From Adiantum capillus-veneris (taxonomy: Eukaryota; Streptophyta; Polypodiopsida; Polypodiales; Pteridaceae), in NCBI GenBank assembly GCA_014529385.2, contig JABFUD020000274.1, forward strand, positions 1 through 56,704: a stretch of 56,704 bases of DNA, read 5' to 3'. Shown here in pieces: positions 11,801-21,200 of the stretch (the first letter of the stretch is position 1; every line of letters starts with the position of its first letter). Made by a program: the position numbers and the translations under genes. The notes beneath the pieces were generated by a model that saw only the letters and a program-made list of their open reading frames with translations, had not been told where the DNA came from and did no database searches.

Positions 11801-13096
11801 TAGATTATGAAGAGACTTTTTCTCCCACTTGTCGTATGACTACTGTGCGTTTTCTATGTGCATTGGCAGCTCATTTTGGTTGGGATGTACATCAATCAGA
11901 CATTGTTACTGCTTTCTTGAATGGTGACATATTTGAGGAAGTTTATGTAATGCAGCCTCGCGGTTTTGTCATAAAAGGACAAGAGGACAAAGTGTGCAAA
12001 TGTAACAAGACTTTGTATGGGTTGAAACAATCTCCTCGTGCTTGCTATGAGAAAGCTGACACTCATTTGGTCAAACAAGGCTTTCGTAACAGTCCAACAG
12101 AAAGCACATTGTATGTAAAGCGTGAGGGTGATGTATTTCTCATCGTGGTTCTTTATGTTGATGATTTGCTGATCACTGGACCAAATGAGAGACAGATTGC
12201 TGAATTTAAGGCTGATTTGAATGCTACTTTCAAGATGAAAGATTTGGGGTTGTTGCATCATTATTTGGGCATACAGTTTAAGCAGTGTGATGGTGGTATT
12301 GCCTTGTGTCAGAAAAGTTACATAGAGACATTGCTATGTAAGTTTGGACTTGAGGATTGCAAACCTATTGCCACTCCCATGGAAACAGGTTTGAAGTTGA
12401 GTCTACATGATGCTGGCGATATTGTTGATGTCACTCTTTACCAAACTGCTGTTGGCTGCCTCATTTATGTATGCAACACGAGGTCGGATATTCAGTTTGC
12501 AGTCTCACAAGTCAGTAGATTTATGCATAGCCCAGGGTCTAAGCATTGGCAGGCTGTCAAGAGGATTTTCCGCTACCTTAGTGGCACTTTACATCTTGGC
12601 TTGTTTTATCCCAAGGGGGGATCATTGCCGCCAGACTTACGTGCTTTTTCGGACTCAGATTGGGCTGGTTGTTTTGACACGCGAGTGTCCACAAGTGGTT
12701 TTTGTTTCATGCTTGGCAGTTCATGTATATCATGGTTGAGCAAGAAGCAACCTACTGTGGCTACTTCGAGTTGTGAGGCTGAGTACAGGGCAGTCTTCAC
12801 AGCTACGGTTGAGTGTGTATGGCTCAGACGCCTTATGGCTGATTTGGGTGTTGGATAGGACACTGCCAACACTATAGAGCGCATTGGCAGTTGCGAGGAA
12901 CCCAATTTTTCATGCTCACACAAAGCACATTGAGGTGCATTACCACTTTGTCAGGGAGAGGCTCTCAGCAGGAGAGATCAGCTTGGCTTATGTGCCAACA
13001 CAGGACAACCTTGTAGATCTTTTCACAAAGGCATTGTCTCATGAGAAGCTTGAAGCTTTCCGCAAAGCTTTGGGCTTACTCCCCTTTGTGGACTGA
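8820..13096 (+). pseudogene. Copia gag-pol polyprotein relic (A1)
   Basis: All copia domains are recognisable in order: gag, CCHC knuckle CHYCKANDHLIKLC, protease DSGATKH, integrase HHCC and core (HSDVCGP, RSDLGGEY, NGVAERKN), reverse transcriptase (AFLNGD, YVDDLL) and RNase H (SDSDWAG). Breaks seen against A2: TGA stop at 9069-9071, frameshifts near 9411, 9490, 10318 and 10516, TAG at 11418-11420, TAG at 12856-12858, and a 14-bp deletion after about 12875 that removes the RNase H TDSQSA motif. The frame near 9490 has seven A where A2 has six. A Trp before YEKADTH is replaced by Cys. Non-functional. Confidence 0.95.
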
Positions 13097-13171
13097 TCCT
13101 GTCCTCAGGGCATGGCACTTCCCTTTACTCATGTGCCAGCTCTCGTTCACCGCATCACTCCAGGGGGGATT

Positions 13172-13399
13172 TGTTACCATATACATGTGGTAGTGATGTG
13201 TGTGAACACACTCGGACCGCCGGGGTCATTTTTTTCCTCTTTAGGAGGTTTTCCCCCCCGTGCATTGTATATACACCCATCACTCTAGGGCTATCTATCT
13301 TTCCATTGCACACTAAGTAACACACTCTCTATTGTGTTCCTTGAGCTTCCTTCGTCTTCTCCAAGTTGTGTGTGTTTCTCTGCAACCCTAATTCCAACA
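13172..13399 (+). repeat. A1 3' LTR (228 bp)
   Basis: Starts TGTTACCATA directly after the polypurine tract and ends CCAACA before target copy GTTGA at 13400. Read-through from this LTR would transcribe 13400-17918 and the antisense of A2. Confidence 0.95.
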
Positions 13400-13453
13400 G
13401 TTGAAGCAAGACGCAAGGAAGTTGCATTGTGCCTCCTAACAGAAAACCTATAA

Positions 13454-13837
13454 TGAGCTTTTTTTGTAATTTCATATATCAATATAACATCGGTTCCACC
13501 TGTACTTTCCTATCTTGACTTACAATTTGGTGTAAACACATGGATTGCAGTGAAATTTAATTTTTTAGTTCTGAATGGGCAAGCTTTTTTGTGAGTTTTA
13601 TTAGCTGTCTTGAATCTTTATTTGGTATAGAGACATGGTGTTCATTAGATCAATTTAAAAGCTATGATTGTGCAAGTGCTTTGTGGGTCACTCTCTATCT
13701 ATTGTGACGATGTTAGGGGTTCCAACTTGCCAGACAGAGGGGTTAGTGTACAGACAAATAATTGTCACAGGATGTCTCATTAGCTTTCAAATGATATTCT
13801 TAATGCTAATTATGTGCTGGATTTGTCCCAGAAATTA
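13454..13837. other. No gene seen
   Basis: AT-rich DNA between the split unknown ORF and the foldback. Only short frames occur and no motif was recognised. Confidence 0.5.
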
Positions 13838-14473
13838 CAAAAAACCCTTATCCACAAGCCACCAATTTTAAGCAAAACAAGTGCACTTCTTTTGCCCAAA
13901 ATTGATGTCTTGTGGACAGGGGTTTTTAACAGTGTTTGGGCCAAAACAAGCATATATGGTGCCTTGCAAATGTCAATCAAAGGGTATTTGGTTGTCTCTC
14001 ACTCTTCCACACGTACAAAAAGTTGGGAAGGCACTGGAAGCAAAAGAAATTGTCAATGATTACTTTGTTGGGTTTTATTTTTGAGTTGAAATGTGCACAT
14101 CATATTTGTTTTGGCCCTAGGGGTGCAGAATGCCCCTGTGGTGGTGCAGAAGGCCCAAAATTGCTACCTTGTGGACAAGGGCCTTCTGCACCACCAGGGA
14201 CAAAACAGATATGATGTGTGCATTTCAACTGGAAAATAAGACCCAAAAAAGTAATCATTGATAGGTTTTTTGCTACCAGTGCCTTTCCAACCTTTTGTAC
14301 CTGTAGAAGACTGAGAGACAACCAAATATTATTTTCTTGATGTCTGCAAGGCACCAGATAGCTTGTTTTTTCCCAAACACTGTTAATAACCCCTGTCCAC
14401 TAGACACCCATTTTGAGCAAAAGAAGTGCACTTGTTTTGCCCAAAATCGGTGCCTTGTGGACAGGGGTTTTTG
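13838..14473. repeat. ~640-bp foldback (inverted repeat)
   Basis: Left arm 13838-14156 pairs with right arm 14179-14473 around a 22-nt loop. The inner 17 bp (GGTGGTGCAGAAGGCCC at 14140-14156 and its complement at 14179-14195) pair perfectly. The outer ends share CCTGTCCACAAG, and the arms match imperfectly along their length with several indels. A partial extra copy of the inner arm (GCACCACCAGGGCCAAAAC) follows at about 14479-14525. It resembles a foldback or MITE, but no clear target duplication was found. A transcript would form a long hairpin. Confidence 0.85.
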
Positions 14474-14789
14474 CAGTTTGTGCACCACCAGGGCCAAAAC
14501 TGATATGATGTGTGTATCTCAACAAATGGCACTTGAAGCGTGTTGTGAAGGTTTTGTAGCACTAGCCAACAAAATACTCATCCACAACTCCCCCCCTCCC
14601 CATCTCCCCCTAAGTGGTTAATGGCATGGTACAAAATTCTTATAAAAATTTATTGAACACAAATTAAATACAAAGAGCTTAAATGACATAAAAAGTGACA
14701 CATTCCAAAATGAGTAAGCATCATTTCATTTCCAAATTTGAAGTCATTACATATCCATTGCAAAAATGTGTTGGTGTACATATTACTAG
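14474..14789. other. No gene seen
   Basis: Starts with the partial inner-arm repeat of the foldback (to about 14525), then AT-rich sequence with a C-rich patch (CCCCCCCTCCCC) near 14590. No coding signal. Confidence 0.5.
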
Positions 14790-15140
14790 CTACAAGTTCG
14801 CTCGTATCCGACGGGCTAGTGCCAAATCTTTTTGCATTATAGCTACATGCTTGGCATGGATAGCACACAAGTTGATATCCTCAAATAAACCCACCAAGTA
14901 AGCCTCTGTGGCTTCTTGATTCTTTTGAGGCCGATGGGCTGCATGCGTAACTCAGTGTTGTAGCTTTGCATAATCTCCCCACATGTCCGTGCAAAAGAAG
15001 CCCTTTGGATGAGAAGTTCCACACACTTTTAATAATGTCGAATATCAACAAAAGCTCTGCTAAAGTAGAACACTCTGCGAGGTTGTCTATGTAGTGCCGC
15101 TTGCCCATCTTGCTGTAACACTTTATTTTGTGGCAATGGT
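14790..15140 (-). pseudogene. Histone H3-like pseudogene
   Basis: Reading the minus strand downward from about 15065 gives FSRAFVDIRHY, a TAA, then [26 protein letters not shown] and, after one frame change, [32 protein letters not shown] and [11 protein letters not shown], ending at TAG 14790-14792. This follows the H3 fold (helix [46 protein letters not shown]) with the same spacing. The loop 1 length fits canonical H3 rather than CENH3. The N-terminal tail is not recognisable. An internal stop and a frameshift make it a relic. It is unlikely to be a functional histone variant. Confidence 0.78.
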
Positions 15141-15412
15141 TGGGGGTGGAATTGCATCCTCAAGGATCAATTTTTTGTTGCTAGACTCCTCTTCTTGAGG
15201 TCTTAACAATAAAAATATGACACTCATCCTCTCTAGCCTTCATTGCTTCAAAATTTGGCACTTGTCAAGCTTGAAAAAAAACACCAACTTAGTTCCAAAC
15301 ACTGCAAGAGAAGAAAGGCAATAAGTAAAGGTCATACAACAACAATGAAAGGAAAATGTCACATGATTCTTTCCTCACCCTTAGAAGGTAGTGTATAAAA
15401 GACAACCATTGC

Positions 15413-16890
15413 TTATTGAAGTCTCTTCAAATTGGCAAATATATTATTTGACATAGAGTAAGGAAACCCCTTTTCAATATTATCAGGACGAGTCCTTGCA
15501 TTGGTAGATTTCTTAGCACTTTGTGGAGATTGTACAAAGATAGATGAGGGCATTGTCTCCTTGATGTGAAAATACTGACCTAAGCATGAGAAAACATCTT
15601 CATTGGAGGCCCCTCTAGCAAGTTTCACCTTGCGTGGCATTGGGAATACATTGTCAGTAACTCCTTATTCCCTCAAAACATTCCTAAAGAGGCCATGTAG
15701 TGCAGTGTAACCCTTTATACTAATGCCAACTTCATCACAATCCGTCTACACATTAGCATCACTCACGAGATTAGAAAACTTACGCATCACCTCCTTGGTT
15801 ACAACATTATTGATATGTTTTTCTTTTCGTGTGTGCAAGAGTGCTATGACATTTGCCTTCTTAAGGAAACTAGTAAGAAAATGAATGACATCCTCTTGGC
15901 TTTGGCTACCACAAGTCTCTTGGATGAAATTCCTACAATAAGAATAAAAAACAAAACAATCACCACAGAAGTGACTTTATACATGTAGGCAATATGATAG
16001 GGTATTCCAAAATGCACCTTGTAGCTATAACTCTTCTCTTTCGAGCCCCACCTTTGGGATCAAGGGTCTCTATGAATGAGAAGCTCCTATTATGCTCCCT
16101 TGCACCTAAAGGTGTCTCTTTCAAACTCAGTATGGTACCGTCAATCTTTGCAATCTTACCATCCTTCTCCTCCACATGTTGCTGAAGAGTTTGTGCTTCT
16201 TTGTCCACATGAATGATCCTTTGTTGAAGACTAGCAGTGTTATGAATGATAACTTGGTGTTGATGCATCCACCACTACACACTATGAGCTTTGATAGTGG
16301 AAAACCGCTTGCAATAGCCAAGCAGACCTGGCTTCCCTCTACCTAGATATTGGAAGAAGGTAGGGAGACTATTTAATATTGGATACACATTAACCAAAGG
16401 GTCATTGGGGTAGAGGCAACCATCCACCCAAAGGTCCACATCCGTGTGACCTGCACTACGGCATTGTTGTGCTTTATGTAAGTCATAACGCTTTGAGGGT
16501 GCAAGCTCTTTTATAACCAGATATGTATGCATTTTGTTTTTGACCGTGACAATCATGCTATGGATGGGAGATTTGCTTTGTCATTTGTATCCATGTCATG
16601 GAGAGATGAGTTTGTATAGCATAGAAAGAAGGAGGTAGAGAAGGTCAAAGACAGAGATAATGGGCTGTATATTATGGACTGTAAAGACCATTGTGTGGTA
16701 TCAGCTCGAATAGACAACAATCGCTTGCAGCATCCAAGAAGATTGTGCTCCAGGCTCTATCCACATATTGTAAGAATGAAGCAAGGATATTGAATGTTGG
16801 ATACACATTGATGGTTGGATCATTAGGGTAGAGGCAACCATGCACCCAAAGGTCCACATTGGTGTTGATAGCCGAAAATGACATGCCATA
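15413..16890 (-). pseudogene. Unknown spliced gene relic with a repeated segment
   Basis: Exon-like blocks run down the minus strand. At 16884-16672 is VDLWVHGCLYPNDPTINVYP. At 16556-16275 is the related VDLWVDGCLYPNDPLVNVYP, so a segment was duplicated about 420 bp apart. At 16268-15960 is a Gln/Lys-rich, possibly coiled-coil block (SLQQRIIHVDKEAQTLQQ). Near 15934 the sequence TTCTTATTGTAG looks like an intron acceptor. From there a ~170-codon frame with two in-frame stops (TAG, TAA) runs to TAA near 15413, including FIQETCGSQSQEDVIHFL and the Ser-rich SSIFVQSPQSAKKS. No family recognised. Confidence 0.5.
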
Positions 16891-17808
16891 TGGGGTGGCC
16901 TCTACACCACTGGCATAGCCTAAACATCCCCGGGCATCATCTCAAGGTAAGAGTTATCCTTTAACTATAGAGGGGCACCACCTAGCATAAGTGCGGCTAG
17001 GATGCAGATACAAATGACCTAGGGTAGAAAAAGTGAGATGTGTCTAGCATGAAATGATGATGTAGCAAATGGTTGGCTATAGAAAATGCCTAGTCAATAG
17101 TCAGGAGAGTGTGTACGAGAGAGCTATGTGACAAGGTCGGAATGGAGCATGATTGATTGGTGATGGTGCACGTGATGAAGCACAAGCAAAGTAATATATA
17201 AGAGACAAATCATCCCACGGATATGGGAAAAAAATAAAGCTAAGGAGAAGAGAGAATGGACTCAAAGATCATGACACCATTGCACACTTTTATTGATGAT
17301 GATGATACTTACAAATTGTAAGGTTTCCAGTTTCTGAAACCTTAAAGGTTGTATAAAGCTTAATCAAACTGATATGATTATTGAAAAAGCAATGTAGAAT
17401 TGTCCGACCATGGAAAATATTGGTATTTTTGGAATCTTAAGCACAGCAAACCCCGGGCTAGAAATTTTCAGAATTCAATTCCGATAAAAACTGGCATAGT
17501 TATGACCCCTGGAAGTTTACACTATGAATTGAGTAAAATAGAAAAAATTGAAGGGTTGCAGTAATCATTTAAGCATAGACTTTATTAAAGTCCTCCTAGA
17601 TATTTACAAGATATTTACCAATTAAGCAAAAATAGGTCAAAATATAGCAGAATTGATATTTTAAAAGCTGGCAGGTAATGGGAGGGTCATCACTGACCTG
17701 CCAGGGACTCATTTTGCAGCAGGGGTCGTTTTTTGACTTGCAGGGGGCTGCTTGAACTTCAAGAAACTGCCTTTTTCAGCTGGTGAGAGCTTATGAGTGC
17801 CAGAAAAC
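16891..17808. other. No gene seen; region upstream of a TATA box
   Basis: Mixed-composition noncoding DNA. A (GAT)n-like patch, GATGATGATGATAC, lies near 17297. The last 200 bp lead into the promoter-like TATA element. Confidence 0.45.
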
Positions 17809-17817
17809 TATAAATAG
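17809..17817 (+). promoter_or_regulatory. Candidate TATA box (TATAAATAG)
   Basis: TATAAATAG is followed by a C/T-rich stretch with CTCTCTCTCTC at about 17863. This is the arrangement of a plant core promoter with a pyrimidine-rich 5' leader. Element A2 is inserted 102 bp downstream. It could belong to an LTR or to a lost gene; no plus-strand coding sequence follows. Confidence 0.4.
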
Positions 17818-17918
17818 GACCCCTAGCTTCACATTTTACACAGACTCGGAGCCTTGCTAATCTCTCTCTCTCATCTAGAGAGAACACTACGCAGAAATCA
17901 TTAGAGTTTAATCTCTAA

Positions 17919-18145
17919 TGTTGGAATTAGGGTTGCAGAGAAACACACACAGCTTGGAGAAGACGAAGGAAGCTCAAGGCACACAATAGAGAGTGTGTTA
18001 CTTAGTGTGCAATGGAAAGATAGATAGCCCTAGAGTGATGGGCGTATATACAATGCACGGGGGAAAAAACCTCTTAAAGAGGGAAAAAATGCCCCGGCGG
18101 TCCTAGTGTGTTCACACACATCACTACCACATGTATATGGTAACA
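17919..18145 (-). repeat. A2 3' LTR (227 bp)
   Basis: On the plus strand it reads TGTTGGAATTAGGG to ATGGTAACA. It appears identical to the matching LTR of B2 (42374-42600) and is preceded by target sequence TCTAA. Confidence 0.95.
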
Positions 18146-18220
18146 AATCCCCCCTGGAGTGATGCGGTGAACGAGAGCTGGCATATGAGTAAAGGGAAGT
18201 GCCATGCCCTGAGGACAAGA

Positions 18221-21200
18221 TCAGTCCACAAAGGGGAGTAAGCCCAAAGCTTTGCGGAAAGCTTCAAGCTTCTCACGAGACAATGCCTTTGTGAAAAGAT
18301 CTGCAAGGTTGTCCTGTGTTGGCACATAAGCCAAGCTGATCTCTCCTGCTGAGAGCCTCTCCCTGACATAGTGGTAATGCACCTCAATGTGCTTTGTGCG
18401 AGCATGAAAAACTGGGTTCCTCGCAACTGCCAATGCGCTCTGACTGTCAGTGTAGATAGTGTTAGCAGTGTCCTGTCCAACACCCAAGTCAGCCATAAGG
18501 CGTCTGAGCCATACACACTCAACCGTAGCTGTGAAGACTGCCCTGTACTCAGCCTCACAACTCGAAGTGGCCACAGTAGGTTGCTTCTTGCTCAACCATG
18601 ATATACATGAACTGCCAAGCATGAAACAAAAACCACTTGTGGACACTCGCGTGTCAAAACAACCAGCCCAATCTGAGTCCGAAAAAGCACGTAAGTCTGG
18701 CGGCAATGATCCCCCCTTGGGATAAAACAAGCCAAGATGTAAAGTGCCACTAAGGTAGCGGAAAATCCTCTTGACAGCCTGCCAATGCTTAGACCCTGGG
18801 CTATGCATAAATCTACTGACTTGTGAGACTGCAAACTGAATATCCGACCTCGTGTTGCATACATAAATGAGGCAGCCAACAGCAGTTTGGTAAAGAGTGA
18901 CATCAACAATATCGCCAGCATCATGTAGACTCAACTTCAAACCTGTTTCCATGGGAGTGGCAATAGGTTTGCAATCCTCAAGTCCAAACTTACATAGCAA
19001 TGTCTCTATGTAACTTTTCTGACACAAGGCAATACCACCATCACACTGCTTAAACTGTATGCCCAAATAATGATGCAACAACCCCAAATCTTTCATCTTG
19101 AAAGTAGCATTCAAATCAGCCTTAAATTCAGCAATCTGTCTCTCATTTGGTCCAGTGATCAGCAAATCATCAACATAAAGAATCACAATGAGAAATACAT
19201 CATCCTCACGCTTTACATACAATGTGCTTTCTGTTGGACTGTTACGAAAGCCTCGTTTCACCAAATGAGTGTCAGCTTTCTCATACCAAGCACGAGGAGA
19301 TTGCTTCAACCCATACAAAGCCTTCTTACATTTGCACACTTTGTCCTCTTGTCCTTTTATGACAAAACCGCGAGGCTGCGTTACATAAACTTCCTCAAAT
19401 ATGTCACCATTCAAGAAAGCAGTAACAATGTCTGATTGATGTACATCCCAACCAAAATGAGCTGCCAATGCACATAGAAAACGCACAGTAGTCATACGAC
19501 AAGTGGGAGCAAAAGTCTCTTCATAATCTATGCCTTTTTGTTGTGCATAACCCTTTGCAACAAGTCGAGCCTTATGGCGATCGATCTCACCATCCGGCGT
19601 GCGTTTCAACTTGTAAACCCACTTCGTACCAATGGCCTTTTTGCCAGGAGGCAAATCACATAAAGTCCATGTGTCATTCTCTATAAGTGCATCATATTCT
19701 GATTTCATGGCAGCAATCCAATTTTCTGAACTCTGTGCTTCATCAAAAGACAGAGGCTCCTCAACATCATGTAAACTAGACACAGCCAAAGCATAACAAT
19801 CTGATGCATAAGATGCATGGCGAGAGCCTGAACGAGTACGACTAGATAAAGGTGCATCCAATTTACTGTCACGCAAAGTGTGCACCAGCCATTTTGGCAT
19901 ACCTCTAGCCTGCTCATTTTCAGCCCTTTCCTCATCAAGTACATCATGTACATCTGCATCAGTAATAGGCTGTTCTAAAACATTTTCAGAAACCCCCATA
20001 GGCTGTACATTTGCCTCATTGGAACTTACATTCGTATTTCCACCACTGAAAAGAGGCAACAAAGTGTCATAAATGTCCTGTGAGCTTACATTACTGTCTC
20101 TAGTACATGACAGCAAGGGTTGAACAGAATCTTCCACAAACACTACATCCCGTGAAACCAAAATACGTTTTGTTTGCGGATGATACAACCTGTAACCTTT
20201 GCTTTCAGCACTATAACCAACAAAAATACATTTGACAGCCTTATCATCCAATTTTCTGCGCTGCACTTGTGGCACCAAAGCATATGCCAAACAGCCAAAA
20301 ACACGCATGTGCTCAATAGAAGGTTTTCTATCATGCCATGCTTCATATGGAGTAATAGACTGCAAAGCTTTCGTAGGACACCTGTTAAGTACATAAGTGG
20401 CAAACATGATGGCCTCAAGCCAAAAAGAATGCGGCAAAGCTTGACTTTTGACCATACATCGTGCCATTTCCGTTAGTGACCTGTTTTTCCTCTCAGCAAC
20501 ACCATTTTGCTGAGGTGTATAAGGCACTGTACATTGGTGTTTTATCCCACGGCTAGCCAGAAATGCATTAAATTCATGAGACATATACTCCCCCCCTCGA
20601 TCGGAACGGAGGGTGCCCATAGTACATTTTGAGACATTTTCAGCCATAGCCAAAAATTGTTTGAAGCACATAAAAACTTCGGACTTCGCTTTAAGCGGAA
20701 ATACCCACGCATGCCTGGAGTAATCATCAATGAAAGTCACGAAGTACAGGTAATTGCCCAAGGACGGAGTTTGCATGGGCCCACAAACGTCACTATGCAC
20801 AAGCTGCAACCTGCATGTGGCCCTAACTGAACCATCCTTTGGAAACTTAGAACGCTGCATTTTACCCAGAATACAGCCTTCACAAACATGGTTGATAGGT
20901 GCTTCAAGAGGCGGCAAAGAAGCAACCATATCAGATTTCTGCAAACGCAGCAAACTGGCAAAATTCAGATGACCAAAACGTGCATGCCAAAGTTTTGCAT
21001 CTGAAATAGCCCTTGAATCTGCAACAGCATTTGCAAAATTTTGTCCACACTTGTCATACAAAGTGAGCTTATACAGCCCACGGCACAAAAGCCCAGATGC
21101 AACAATTTCATCTCCAAAACTGAGATCATGAACTGTACATCTGTCATCCACAAATTTGACTACAAGTCCAAGTCTAGCAAGTGCGGATACAGACAAGAGA

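Larger units (their letters stand above)
8232..13399 (+). mobile_element. Ty1/copia LTR retrotransposon A1 (decayed)
   Basis: Complete structure of 5,168 bp: 5' LTR 8232-8458, primer site TGGTATTAGAGC at 8461-8472 (one mismatch from the plant iMet form TGGTATCAGAGC), leader, gag-pol relic 8820-13096, polypurine tract AGGGGGGATT at 13162-13171, and 3' LTR 13172-13399. Target duplication GTTGA lies at 8227-8231 and 13400-13404. The LTRs begin TG and end CA and differ at about ten positions, so A1 is clearly older than A2 or B2. The gag-pol frame carries several breaks, so it cannot be autonomous. Confidence 0.97.
8068..13453 (+). pseudogene. Unknown ORF split by copia element A1
   Basis: A frame starts at ATG 8068, just after an in-frame TAG. 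It reads 53 codons to the target site GTTGA at 8227-8231, where A1 is inserted. Starting again at the second GTTGA (13400), the same frame continues VEARRKEVALCLL and stops at TAA 13451-13453. Removing A1 and one target copy would leave an uninterrupted frame of about 70 codons. The N-terminal part holds a hydrophobic stretch around FCGKVLAHVF. The product is unknown, and it may be the last exon of a larger decayed gene. Confidence 0.4.

Noticed and set aside
11896-12261. 121-aa minus-strand frame inside copia pol, seen in all four elements
   Set aside because: It is antisense to the conserved reverse transcriptase region. Its conservation is explained by the pol frame.
14790-15140. Possible centromeric histone CENH3
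   Set aside because: Loop 1 has canonical H3 length and the C-terminus resembles RIRGERA more than CENH3 ends. The copy is also broken.
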